DNA of 64,000 nt, taken from NCBI GenBank assembly GCA_947179155.2, contig OX359286.1:16808413-16872412 (forward strand), given 5' to 3'. The notes beneath the pieces were generated by a model that searched no databases, was not told the origin of the DNA, and saw only the letters and a program-made list of their open reading frames with translations. Source of the stretch: Hedera helix. Its lineage: Eukaryota; Streptophyta; Magnoliopsida; Apiales; Araliaceae. Numbering within the stretch: position 1 is the stretch's first letter; every line of letters starts with the position of its first letter. Position numbers and translations under genes: made by a program. This document shows, piece by piece, positions 1 to 11,845 of the stretch.

Positions 1-1772
1 AAATGTTTATTAAGCAAGTAATGAGCACAATGGCTCAGCAAGTTCAACAGTTTATGCTTCACGTAGCACATAGCTTATCATGCTTGGTGTGTATCATACA
101 TCACGTGCTTGTGCTTCTACTATAACAATATATCTCATATATATTCATATCGTTGCACAAAATACACATTGTGGTCATATAAATCACGTATCACATAACA
201 CATAATTTGTATGCATTTAAAACAAGAGTTGCATATCATAACAATCCAACATTTAACATAAAAAGACTGAAGAACTTGTCTGGCGTCCAATTAATAGCTC
301 AAAACCTTAACTCGATCAACCTTCCTTGAGGCTTAACCATCTTCCTTTGATGGCCCAAAAATCTCTCCTTCAAGGTGGTGGCTATGGAGTTTTTTTCCGG
401 TGAAAGTGGTGGCTACGGGTGGTGTATATAAGGAGGAAGAAAGATAGCAAAGTTTTGGTATTTCTTTGTTTTTATTTCCTCCCTTTTCTTTTTATCCTCT
501 CACATATATATATATATAAAATGTATGAATTCTTTTTAAAACTTTTGCAAGTCCACCGCCCACAATAACCGACCTTGGCTTTCGGATTTACATGCAAAAT
601 TAATTATTTTAATACATTACGTAATTATTTCGTATAATAAATATTTTACATAATGTATGTAAAATAATTATTTTAATGTACCAAAATTCATAACATGATT
701 TATAAATAATATTAACACCTTTTTCGGTATTTTACATGACAAATTTTGTACACGCATAACGCCATGCATATATAAGGTAATTTATACCTCTAAAAATCAT
801 AAAATAATTCACCTGACTTATAAAAATTATTTTTCATAATTTATCACTCCGTTACTCGGATAACATGTTACTCTAACATGTTCACATTTCTGAAATATTA
901 TCTTTCATAAAAGTCATAATAATTCCATTATACATAAATATAATTTTTACTAACTTAAAACATTCCTTTTTCTTATTTATTATTCAATTTCTTTAATATT
1001 CACATTACCTTTCCTTATATAAATTATATAATTTAATATTATATAATTTATATAATTACATTATTCCTTTTTAAATAATTTTCATTTTACACAAATACAA
1101 TTTATAAAATTTTCTTCCACCCTTAATTAATTTAATTCTCTTATATAAATTATATAATTATTCTTATATAATTTATATAATTATTATTTCCTATATACAA
1201 CATTTTAATTTCCTTATATAAATTATATAATTATTATTATATAATTTATATAATTACATTTCTTCTCAATTAATTTCTAAATTTCCACCATAATTCTTAA
1301 TTAAATCTAAAATCAATAATTACAATTTTATTAACTTCCTCATTCGTTTTTCATTAAAAATTGGATTAATTTAATTATTAATCCCTTAATTTCCGTAATT
1401 AATAACATTTATAATTATCAATTAAATATTCACATATATAAATATACATATCAAATTTAATATATTTCACATTACCACGTAACCTCAATCATAATTTCTG
1501 CATTTCCATTTAATTGTACAATTTTTTGTACATTTACCTGGAATTTCTCTTATTCTTAATAAATTGTTTTTAAATAAATTTTTTTACTTTTTAATTACTT
1601 AAATTCAATACCATTTATCATAATCTCTGCACAGATTTAATTTACTAATTAAATCTCATCACATACCTTAAATCACATAAAATAATAATTACTTTGAACA
1701 ATCTTAATAATTTAATCAATTAAATTCTCATTTGATATTATTAAAGAAATTCTGAAAATTCGGATCCTCACA
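1..1772 (-). mobile_element. LTR-B copy, reverse orientation, cut by window start
   Basis: Read on the minus strand this is a family-B long terminal repeat. Its 5' end is at 1772, where the complement reads TGTGAGGATCCG, matching the LTR start at 7118. The bases at 14-50 are the complement of the conserved motif seen in forward copies at 9085-9120. The last 490 or so bases of the LTR lie left of the window, so solo LTR and full element cannot be told apart. It carries several ATATAATTTATATAA-type AT inverted repeats (1015-1260), which forward copies also have. No coding sequence is present; the small reading frames are chance. Confidence 0.8.
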
Positions 1773-2506
1773 ATATGAATATATATATGAGATATATTGC
1801 TCAAGTAGAAGCACAACACGTAATGTATGACACACACAGAGCATGTTAAGCTATGTGCTACGTGAATCATAAACTGTTGAACTTGTTGAGCCGTTGTGCT
1901 CATTACTTGCTTAAAATAAACTTTTGCAGGTAAGAAAAGAATTTCACGAATATCAGATTATATAAAGACGGATTTTCCAAAAAGGTTGTGAACGTTAATA
2001 TTAAATGTTTATATTATGATTCAATATGGATGATTTGTCAAGGTGACATTAATATTTTGTATACTTGTAGATTTGGTACAGATAGGACGAGTAGAATTAT
2101 AATATGAATTTGGATTGTCTAATGTAGTTGGTATGAAAGAGATTATTATATGTTGAATTATGAATTAGGATACAAAGAATATTTGTACAGACATGAATGA
2201 TATTAAAATTTGAATGCCGAGCTTTATGATACAAGAAAGAAAGAAAAAGTAAAGGTTGCGATCCAGGGGCTAGGATCCAGATGTAAGGATTTTAAATATC
2301 CAAATATTTTAATACAAAGATTGTATGGAGAAAGAGAAAAAAAATTATATCGAAAATTGGTAGTTGATGATAATAATGTCAATAAATGAATTAATTAAGG
2401 TGAATGAGGATTTATTAACGAACCGAAATTTGGACGTAAGGTAAATAATGTATAATAAATACAAAATTTAAGGGAATAAAGTTGGTCGAATTTCGGGGTC
2501 GTTACA
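1773..2506 (+). mobile_element. LTR-B 3' fragment, forward orientation
   Basis: This is the 3' third of a forward family-B LTR, collinear with about 8990-9623. It ends with the family terminus TCGGGGTCGTTACA at 2506. It begins abruptly where the reverse LTR-B ends at 1772, so the simplest reading is that the reverse copy inserted into this forward copy. Its right end abuts protease codons of Gypsy-1, so the forward copy itself inserted into Gypsy-1. The matching left halves and TSD copies are outside the window. Confidence 0.8.
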
Positions 2507-4140
2507 GGTATTATTCCAATCAATGATATAAATGCATATGTATTGTTTGATTCGGGTGCTACCTGTTCATTTGTGTCTGATGATTTCGCTAGACGGTTAG
2601 AATTGACTAGAGAAAAACTAAAAAACCCAATGAACATAGAAGTTGCTAATAAAGAAGTGATTCCGGTAGAGTATATACATAGAAATTGCTGTATTGAAAT
2701 CAGGGGTCGAAAGTTGAATGTGAATCTAATTCCGATACGTTTGGGGGAGTTTGATGTTATTTTGGGTATGGATTGGTTGTTTAATCATGGAGTGGTAATT
2801 AATTGTCAAAAGAAGTGTATACACCTTAATACACCAAACCAGTCTAAGGTCGTATTTTATGGTAGCAAGTCGTCAAGACAATCTGCTTGTCTAACGATGA
2901 TGCAGGCCAAGAAACTATTGAAGAAAGGTTGTGTAGGGTATTTGACTCACGTAGTGGATACACAAATGGTAAATCTCGGGATGGAGCAAATACCAGTAGT
3001 TAAGGAGTTCATGGATGTCTTTCCAAATGAACTGCCAAGTTTACCGCCAGATAGGGAGATAGAATTTTTGATCGATTTAGTACCGGGGACAACACCAATA
3101 TCAAAGGCACCATATAGGATGACTTCGGTAGAAATGAAGGAGTTGATGGTTCAGTTGCAGGAATTGTTGGATAGAAAGTACATTCAGCCTAATGTTTCTC
3201 CATGGGGAGCACCTGTGCTGTTTGTAAATAAGAAGGATGGATCGATGAGACCTTGTATGGACGATAGGGAGTTGAACAAAGTAATAATTAAGAACAATTA
3301 CCCGTTGCCACGAATTGACGATCTTTTTGATCAATTGAAAGGGACGAAATAATTTTCAAAAATTGACTTAAGGACTGGTTATCATCAGTTGAAAGTCAGG
3401 AAGGAGGATGTACCCAAGACGACATTCAGAACTCGATATGACCATTATGAGTTTCTAGTGATGTCGTTTAGACTAACAAATACGCCAGTTGCATTTATGG
3501 ACATGATGAACAGAATATTCAAGCAATACTTGGATAAATTTGTAATTATGTTCATTGACGATATTTTGGTTTATTCTGAAACGGAGGAGGAACATGTCTA
3601 ACACCTAAGATTGGTATTGGAGATATTACGGAAAAAGCAGTTGTATGCTAAATTTTTGAAGTGTGAATTCTGGTTGGAGAAAGTTCAATTTCTAGGTCAC
3701 GTTATCGATAAGGAGGGAGTTTCAGTAGATTCAGCAAAGGGTGGAAGCGGTAATGAATTGGGAACAACCAATGACGCCAACGGAGGTTAGGAGTTTCTTA
3801 TGGTTAGCGGGTTATTATCGGAGATTCATCAAAGACTTTTCGAAGATAGCAACGCCGTTAACCAATTTGACAAGGAAGATAATGAAATATATATGGACAG
3901 AGAAGTGCGAGGAGAGTTTTCAGGAGTTAAAGAAAAGACTTAGTGAAGCACCTGTATTGACTTTACCGGACGATACAGGAGGTTTTACGGTCTATAGTGA
4001 TGCATCACATAAGGGACTAAGCTGTGTGCTTATGCAAAACAACAAGGTCGTTGCATATGCGTCAAGACAACTAAATGATTATGAGAAGGGATACCCTACT
4101 CATGATTTAGAGCTGGCAGCAGTAGTGTTTGCCCTTAAGA
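2507..4140 (+). pseudogene. Gypsy-1 pol fragment: protease, reverse transcriptase, RNase H start
   Basis: This is a Ty3/Gypsy (chromovirus-like) polyprotein segment that would process the polyprotein and copy retroelement RNA into DNA. The aspartic protease site DSG is at 2549-2557 in LFDSGATCSF. The RT linker EFMDVFPNELPSLPP follows, and the catalytic FIDD box is at 3551-3562. RNase H has YSDAS (Asp at 3999-4001) and its Glu in HDLELAAVVFAL (4110-4112). Stops at 3350-3352 and 3599-3601 (TAA, explicable as CAA to TAA) and a +1 shift in the GGG at 3739-3741 break it. gag and the 5' LTR are outside the window. It stops at 4140 because LTR-A inserted; TAAGA (4136-4140) is one TSD copy. Confidence 0.93.
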
Positions 4141-4949
4141 TGTAAGACCCCGAATTTTATGAAATACAAAATTTAATTTTTCTTCATATATATATATATA
4201 TTTTTTTTAAACAGTAAGTGGTTAAATTAACAAAATTAAAAGTTAAGGATGTTATGTGCAAATTTTATTTTGTCGGACAATATTCGCTTTGTCGGGGAAT
4301 ATTCGTTTGGTCGGGGAATATTCGTGCCGTACGACGGCGCCGAAATAATAAATTATTGGTGGACCCCACAACGGAATATTTGTCGGATATAGAAAACGAC
4401 AGAAGTAACTTTTTTAAATAAAAATAGTCAACGGAACTGTTAAAATACCGGTGATAAAAGAATAGTAGCATACGGTAGTTTATGGTATTTTCTGTAGCAC
4501 ACGGTACTCTACAGTAACACACGGTATTGCATAGTGTCTCATATTATTGGTCTGATAATTGACACCGTAACTGTTACGCATCATTTCATCGATAATTGTC
4601 ACTGCATAATATTTTATATTATCAATTCAATAATTGTTGTTGCACAGTATTTTGCATTATTGATTTAATAATTGTCATTACACTGTATTTTATATCATTG
4701 AGTCAATAATTGTTGTTGCACTGTTTTTAAAATTATTGAACCTAATAATTGTCACAGTAACATATGCACAGTAATTCACATTATTGAATCAATAATTGTC
4801 ATTACACAGTAACGTATGCTTTATTTTACATTATTGTTATCTCTATTATGATGTTATTTAAACAGTTGTATTTCATTAATTTATTGACTTGATATCTAAG
4901 AGCTAACTATACTGTATTTATAACAATTAGTCATAATAATTGAATTGAT

Positions 4950-5190
4950 AAAGTTATTTGTTTATAATATAAAGTTAGGTGATTATTAGGTGATATGAAA
5001 TGAATGGTGTAGATTAAAGTGTGAATTATTGTTGAATAATTGAATTGATTTGTTTATAATATAAAGTTAGGTGATTATTAGGTAATATGAAATGAATGGT
5101 GTAGATTAAAGTGTGAATTATTGTTGAATAATTAAATTGATTTGTTTATAATATAAAGTTAGGTGATTATTAGGTGATATGAAATGAATG
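4950..5190 (+). repeat. 92-bp tandem repeat, three copies, in LTR-A upstream of TATA
   Basis: The word AAAGTTAGGTGATTATTAGG recurs with its copies of AAAGTTAGGT ending at 4980, 5072 and 5164, a 92-bp period. The Gypsy-2 LTRs have one copy of the AAAGTTAGGTGAT block at the equivalent place, so the triplication is specific to this solo LTR. It lies just upstream of the TATA box, in the U3-like part. Confidence 0.85.
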
Positions 5191-5290
5191 GTGTAGATTA
5201 AAGATAATATAATATTTGAAATGGATGGTGTAGATTAAAAGATGATCTTTAAATGAATGGTTTAGATTAAATGAATGATGAGATTTTTGG

Positions 5291-5300
5291 CTATAAATAG
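5291..5300 (+). promoter_or_regulatory. LTR-A TATA box
   Basis: CTATAAATAG, a consensus plant TATA box, lies in the context TTTTTGGCTATAAATAGAAG. The same word at the same place in the Gypsy-2 5' LTR (41933-41942) and 3' LTR (62457-62466) supports it as the Pol II promoter of this family. A start site about 30 bp downstream is inferred. Confidence 0.8.
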
Positions 5301-5606
5301 AAGCCTTAACTTAAGGATTTTTCATAAACTTCATTACTTGTTCTTTCTTTCTCTCTCTAAATACTTCTTGTGAAAGTTCTCTCTAAGTGTGCTTAAGTCA
5401 TCTTGAGTATTTGTGAAGATCTATAAGTATACGTGTACTGTTCAAGTTAATCAACCTCATTTAAATCAATATCCAGTCACGTGTTACGGTAAGGGATACC
5501 ATCTTTTTCATCTTCCATTATTCAAACGTACTATGGTAAGGGATTATCATTATTTGATTCTCGATAATAATATTGTTTCTTCCTTACTCATAAGACGTGC
5601 CTTTTA

Positions 5607-5810
5607 TTTCCATGACCTTACGGAGCGGATTGCCGCCTGTTGGTGAATAACCTTTCGTATTCATTCATTATTAATCTCTGAGAATAACCTTACGGAGCGG
5701 ATTGCCGCCTGTTTGGTGAATAACTCTTTGTACTCAAATTCTATTAAATTGTGAGAATAACCTTACGGAGCGGATTGCCGCCTGTTGGTGAATAACCCTT
5801 TGTATTAATT
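5607..5810 (+). repeat. 72-73-bp tandem repeats in LTR-A leader
   Basis: Three units, each with ACCTTACGGAGCGG then GCCGCCTGTT and GGTGAATAAC. The CGGAGCGG words start at 5621, 5693 and 5766. They lie downstream of the TATA box, so they should be transcribed. The Gypsy-2 LTRs have four diverged units in the same place (about 42487-42740 and 62795-63050). Confidence 0.85.
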
Positions 5811-6986
5811 TCCTTCACCTTTTGTTAATCAAACCTGCTACGGTAAGGGATATTATTTTCTTTCATACTCCTAAATCGAAATTTATTATGGAACTATTGC
5901 TTCTATAATTCCTGAAAATATTATATGTTCCATAATAGTTGAACTTCATTATTTCAACTGAACCTTCCTATTTACGTGAACCTTTCTATTGAATTGTAAC
6001 CGTTATTCTGAACAGTGGATCTTGAATTTCACTCCACATCATGTTGACAATTTGGACATTATTTGAATCTGTACAAAGTAAACTTCCGATACTTATTGTT
6101 ATCCTATTTCTTCTGTTCATCATTTATATCATTCTAATCATCCAAAAATCAAGCTGTTGTGAATATCTGTGGCCGGGGGCACATATGTGATATATTTGTT
6201 GAACAGATGATAGGTTAAAGGCGATATAATAGGTTAAAGGCGATACATCTGTTCGGTGTTTTTTATGGCACGTGGTGAATGTTCTCTTTGGCCCGTAGTG
6301 CAAAGATGAACTGTTGTTTGGTATGATTATGACCAAAGGCTGAATCTGGTATAATCATGACCGTTGGTGTTATATTGAATGTCTTTGGCCCGTAGTGCAA
6401 AGATGAACTGTTGATCTGCATGATTATGATCAGGAACTGTGAATTTGTATTATCTTGACTAATGATATTTCAGATGATAAAAGTTGATGATGTTTTTCCT
6501 AAAAAGAGAACCGAGTGGACATTATAGTCTGCATTATTCTTCTAATAGATTACTCATTCCGCTGCTATTATTGATCTGAACGTTGTTTAAGAATTTAACT
6601 GCAGTTTTTGATATAAACCTTGTAGTCTATTGTATTCTATCAAGAACTCAACTGTTGAAGACTAATGATAATTTATTCGTCATTATCTTAGTCATGTTAT
6701 TCTTTACTGGGCTATTTGAGCTCACCCTTTCTTTTGTTCCATTGTTTTTCAACAGGAGATGAAAACATAACAGGGTCTAGCCGGGGAATGGAGTGAGGGT
6801 CCGAGGAATAGTTATCATAGTCTTCACGTTTTGTAAAATAGTGTGGCAATATTAGTGAAGACTTAGTTGTGTATTATTATACACTGTATTGTTGTACGTT
6901 GTGCTTTGTTGTAATAATTTTGTTGTAGTCTTTTGACGACTCAAGTTTGGGCTGTGTGGGCCCAGATTTGGGGGCGTCACATAAGA

Positions 6987-7117
6987 TATGGAGATATTAT
7001 TTATACGGAGAAAAATATGAGATATTCACAGACCATAAGAGTATGAAGTATATCTTCACACAAAAGGAGTTGAATATGAGGCAGCGGAGATGATTGGAGT
7101 TGATCAAATACTATAAT
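6987..7117 (+). pseudogene. Gypsy-1 pol fragment: RNase H C-terminal part
   Basis: This continues the RNase H interrupted at 4140. It begins TATGGAGATATTATTTATAC and encodes WRYYLYGEKYEIFTDHKSMK, with the RNase H TDHKS block, then the QKELNMRQRR motif. TGA at 7091-7093 replaces the usual Trp of the RRW motif (TGG to TGA). It ends where solo LTR-B inserted; ATAAT at 7113-7117 is the decayed TSD partner of ACGAT at 9624-9628. Confidence 0.9.
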
Positions 7118-7471
7118 TGTGAGGACCCGAATTTTCGGAATTACTTTAATAATATTAAATAAGAAATTAATTAAGAAAAATTATCAAGGTTGTTAAATTA
7201 TTTATGATTGATATATTTTATGTGATTTAAAGTCTGTGATGAAATTTAATTGATAAATTAAATCTGTACAGAGGTGGTAATAAATTGTGTTGAGTTAACA
7301 TAATGGAAAAGTAAATAAATTATTTAAAAATAATTTATGAGGAATAGGAGAATTATATGAAATGGTACGATAAAATTGTACAATTAAATTTTTGATATTT
7401 AAAATAGTTGTGGAGGTGCATAAATTACTATTTAAATGGTGTTACGTGGTAATGTTAGGTATATGAATTAG

Positions 7472-7547
<76 letters not shown>

Positions 7548-9623
7548 ATGTTCAATTGTTATATTGATAAAAAAAAAATTTAATTAGGGAGATAAAGGGA
7601 TTAATAATTAAATTAATCCAAATTTTAATGAAAATCTAAAGAGGGAAGTAGTAAAATTGAAATATTTGATTTTATAATTAATCAATAATTATGATGAAAG
7701 TTTAGAAATTTTTAGAGGAGAAAGTAATTATATAAATTATATAATAATAAATTATGTAATTTATATAAAGAAATTTAAGTAAAATATTAATGAAATAATA
7801 ATTATATAAATTATATAAGAATAATTATATAATTTATATAAGAGGATTCAATTAATTGAGAATGGAAGAAAAATTATATAAATTGTACAATATGGTATTG
7901 TATAGTTTACATATAGGGTACTGAGTAATGAAGAAAATAGAAAATAATGAGAGAGTTAATAAAGGTATAATTATTGATTATATAATTAATAATTATGAAG
8001 AAATTTTGGATATTATTTAAAACGGAGAATGTAATTATATAAATTTTATAATAATAAATTATATAATTTATATAAGAAAGTTAAAGCAAATAGTAAGGAA
8101 ATTATAATTATATAAATTATATAAAAATAATTATATAATTTATATAAGAAGAGTACATTAACTAAGAAAGGAAATATAATTGTACAAATGGTGCAATATT
8201 TTATTATATGGTTTATATATAAAGTGTGTTAAATAGTAAAGAAATGGAAAATAACTGAGGAGAATGAATGTTTTAATTTGTTAAATTATGTTTATTGTAT
8301 GATGGAATTGTTTTAATTTTTATGAGAAATAATATTTTAGAAACGTAAACATGTTAATTAAACATGTTGTTCATGCAACGAAGTAAAAAAGTATGAAAAT
8401 TAATTTTTATAAGTTGTATGCGTTATTTTATTAATTTTGGAGGTATAAAATATCTCATATAATTACATGCATGTCATTATGCATGTCCTAGAAGCTATTT
8501 TTAATTAAAATAAATGTTTAAAAACTATTTAAAAATTATGAAAAAATACTAAAAATATAAAAATGATATTTGGGCATTAAAGTTAATATTTTTTTGAAAA
8601 TATTAAATATTTGAGATTTAATACAAGTCCGAACAACCGAATACGCTAAATTTTATCCTACGAGCCGGTTTGTCTGCATTAAATGTATTTTATATTAATT
8701 AAATTAATATAGTAAAGTGCTAATCAATTATTATTTATTTGATTTACTATAGGTTGTACGAGAAGAATTATAAATTGGTTAATTATTAATTCCGACATCG
8801 AGGCAAGTTCTTCAGTATTTGATGTTAATTGTTTATCTGTTAGTATATATTAACTTTTGTTCAAATGCATATAAAATCATGTGTTATGTGATTCATTGTT
8901 GATATGACTGCTATGTGTCTTCGGTGTAAATATGTGACTATATGTGAAGTTGTTTAATGTTTTATTTAGGTAATTGTTAATTGGAAATAGATATGATGCA
9001 CGTGAGTTATATTGCTTTAGTAGAAGCACAACACTTGATGTGTGATATACATAGAGCATGTTATGTTATGTGCTATGTGTACACTGTTGAACTTGCTGAG
9101 CCCTAGTGCTCATTCTTGCATAACATAAATTTTGCAGGTAAAAATGAAACTTCAGATGTATTAAATCATGATTAGAGATTATGTGCGACATCAAGGAAAG
9201 TTGTAAATGTAATTGCTATATATATTTTATTTGTATATAGAATCTGGATATGGTTAAATTAGTGGAATGAGCGGTTATAATTCATGAGTTATATATATGT
9301 TGAATTCTGATAGGATAAATAAGGTTTAGTTATGTATTTTGATTATTCAAGAGTACTTATCATGAAAGAAAAAAAAAGTAAAGGTTGCGTTCCAGGGACT
9401 AGGATCGAGATGCTAAGTTTTTAAATGCCAAAATATTTTTATACAATGATAAAAAAAAAATTATACCGAAATATTCGGTAATTGATGATGTAAAGTCAAT
9501 GAATGGATTAATTAAGGTAATTAAAGATTTATTAACGGACCGAAATTTGGACGTTAGGAAGATAATGTATTATAAATATGAAATTTAAGGTAATAAGGTT
9601 TGTCGAATTTCTGGATCGTTACA
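7118..9623 (+). mobile_element. Solo LTR-B in Gypsy-1 RNase H
   Basis: A 2,506-bp LTR from TGTGAGGACCCG to GGATCGTTACA, flanked by ATAAT (7113-7117) and ACGAT (9624-9628). The two TSD mismatches are C to T and G to A at one CpG. The pol frame resumes directly after it (CEILYHP). Relative to the copy at 22746-31238 it lacks roughly 900 bp near 8490, including the GC-rich hairpin patch. It holds a TA/TG microsatellite (about 7475-7546) and many ATATAATTTATATAA-type inverted repeats. No coding sequence is seen. Confidence 0.92.
7475..7546 (+). repeat. (TA)n(TG)n microsatellite
   Basis: An uninterrupted run of TA dinucleotides passes into TG dinucleotides inside solo LTR-B. The equivalent position in the LTR-B at 22746 (near 23080) has only a short ATATATGTG, so the tract expanded in this copy. 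Confidence 0.95.
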
Positions 9624-11234
9624 ACGATTGTGAAATTCTATACCATCCCGATAAGACCAATGTAGTAGCAGATGCTCTAAGTAGAAAGAGCAGGGAGAAG
9701 TTATTGGTATTGACCGAACGGGAGGAATTGGTGAAAGAAATGGCTCGAATGGAGTTGGAGGTGAAAAATCCAAAGGAGTCGAGAGCAGTGGAAGCAAGCC
9801 CAACCTTGTTAGATAAGGTGAAAGAGGCTCAAGACAAAGATGAAGAATGTGACAGTATAAGAAAGAGGATGAATGATGGAGAAGAGATCAAATTCAAAGT
9901 GAATAGCAAAGGATTGCTAAGATTTGAAAATCGTGTTTGGGTACCGTTAGTGCCTAAATTACGAGATGAGATTTTGCAAGAGGCTCACAGTACGAGATAC
10001 TCGATACATCCGGAAAGTACAAAAATGTATCAAGATTTGCGTCAGCATTTTTGGTGGCCGAATATGAAGAGGGAGGTTGCAGAATGTGTCAGCCGATGCC
10101 TAACTTGTCAGAGGGTAAATGCCGAACATCAGAGACCAAGCGGATTACTACAGCCGTTAAAAATTTCTGAGTGGAAATGAGAGCATATCACAATAGATTT
10201 TATGGTAGGGCTTCCAGCAACACAGAAGGGATATGATGCTATATGGGTGATTGTGGATCGGCTAACGAAGTCAGCGCACTTTTTGCAGATCAAGATTAAG
10301 TTCAATTTGGATCAGTTGGCTAAATTGTACATTATGGAGATAGTTTCAAGACATGGAGTGCCGGTATCAATTATGTCAGATAGAGATTCGTGTTTCACGT
10401 CAAAGTTTTGGAGGAGTCTTTAGGAAAGATTGGGGACACAGTTAAGAATGAATACAACGTATCATCCGCAGACTGATGGGCAAAGTGAGAGAACAATTCA
10501 GACATTGGAAGATATGCTCAGAGCCTGCATGATGGATTTTAAGGGCAGTTGGGAAGACCATCTACCGTTAGTTGAGTTTGTATATAATAATAGTTATCAT
10601 GCAAGCATAGGCATGCCACCTTAAGAAGCATTGTACGGGAGAAAATGTAGAACACCTTTATGTTGGGATGAGGTAGGAGAACGTCGACTGTTGGGGTCGG
10701 AATTGGTTCAACAGACTATAGAAATTATCAGAGTAATAAGAACTCGGCTAGTAGCAGCTCAAAACCGTTAGAAGAAATATGCAGATCTACATCGACAGAA
10801 GTGAGATTTCGAAGTAGGGAGTTTTGTGTTTATGAAGGTATCTCTCTGGAAATGGAAGATCCGATTTGGAAAGAAAGGGAAGCTGAGTCCGAGGTTCATA
10901 GGACCGTTCGAGATATTGAAGAGAGTGGGTGAAGTGACGTACGAGGTAGCTTTACCTCCTAATTGGAGCATATTCACAATGTGTTTCACGTGTCAGTGTT
11001 GCGGCCATACAAGCCTGATTACAAGCATGTTATATCCTATGAGCTAATACAAGTTGAGAAAGACTTATCATATGAAGAAGTTCCTGTCCAGATATTGGAT
11101 AGGAAAGAGCAGAAATTGCGAAATAAGGTTATACATTATGTCAAAGTCCTTTGGAGGAACCACAACGCTGAGGAAGCTTCGTGAGAACTTAAAGAAAAGA
11201 TGAGGAATGACTATCCGCATCTTTTTGGGTAGCT
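9624..11234 (+). pseudogene. Gypsy-1 pol fragment: RNase H end, integrase, chromodomain-like tail
   Basis: Starts with the RNase H end (YHPDKTNVVADALSRKS). The integrase HHCC finger follows, with its histidines in EAHSTRYSIHPES and CLTCQRV supplying the cysteines. The DDE core has Asp in TIDFMVG (10196-10198), Asp in SDRDS (10379-10381) and Glu in QSERTIQ (10487-10489), which fits D-35-E. GKLSPRFIGPFEIL and a chromodomain-like end (VKVLWRNHNAEEAS, then YPHLFG) place it among chromoviruses, probably Tekay/Del-like. Damage includes TGA for Trp at 10178-10180, several TAG or TAA stops (for example in SL*ERLG) and a 1-bp deletion near 10966. It joins cleanly to the PPT and 3' LTR. Confidence 0.93.
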
Positions 11235-11251
11235 TTAATTTGTAATTCTGG

Positions 11252-11278
11252 GGACAAAATTTTTATAAAGGGGGAGAA
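11252..11278 (+). promoter_or_regulatory. Polypurine tract of Gypsy-1
   Basis: The purine-rich string AAAGGGGGAGAA ends directly before the LTR start TGTAATGATC. It is preceded by GGGGACAAAATTTTTATAA, a stretch resembling those upstream of the PPTs at 56690 and 61370. The PPT primes plus-strand DNA synthesis during reverse transcription. Confidence 0.85.
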
Positions 11279-11672
11279 TGTAATGATCACGAATTCTATT
11301 AGACATTGTAATTACATTTATGAAATAATTAGCAATGAATTAAAATTTTTGTACTAATTAATTGTGCATTAGATAATTGAATGAATATATTTGCGTATGC
11401 GTATATTTATTTAAAGCAATAAAGCAAGGTATTATAATTAATTAAAACAAGTTTAATTGGATTATATTTTTAAATCCAAATGAGGTATTAAAGTAGGTCA
11501 AATTAATTTAACCTAGTAGTCCAAGTAATTAATTAAACATTAGTCCATGTAATTAATCAAATAAGCCCAATGCTCGATTTAATTAAATATAACATAGGTT
11601 ATTTCATGTTAGCCCAATGTAACAATTAAATTAAGCCCAACCAAATTAAATTGACGAGCCCAATATATTTAA

Positions 11673-11676
<4 letters not shown>

Positions 11677-11733
<57 letters not shown>
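11677..11733 (+). repeat. (AT)n microsatellite
   Basis: A pure AT dinucleotide run inside LTR-C. LTR-E has ATATAT tracts at a comparable distance from its start (about 51190-51240), so this may be a family hot spot. Confidence 0.95.
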
Positions 11734-11737
<4 letters not shown>

Positions 11738-11845
11738 AAAACATAAAAAATCAAGCCAAAAAGCCCTGCACTCAAGGGGGCCCCACACGAGGTGGCTTGT
11801 TTGCTATTGGTTGCTTCTTTTGTACACAAGGATTTGGTGGTTGAA

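Larger units (their letters stand above)
4141..6981 (+). mobile_element. Solo LTR-A in Gypsy-1 RNase H
   Basis: A complete 2,841-bp LTR running TGTAAGACCC to GGGGGCGTCACA, flanked by perfect 5-bp duplications TAAGA at 4136-4140 and 6982-6986. Removing the LTR and one TSD rejoins the RNase H frame exactly. It is homologous along its length to the LTRs of Gypsy-2 (40866-43901 and 61390 onward). A TATA box (CTATAAATAG, 5291-5300) and a CT-rich leader mark its promoter. With no internal region, it is a recombination product (solo LTR). Confidence 0.95.

Noticed and set aside
1015..1260. ATATAATTTATATAA inverted repeats as an origin or matrix-attachment site
   Set aside because: They recur in all LTR-B copies as part of the LTR, and composition alone cannot support such a function.
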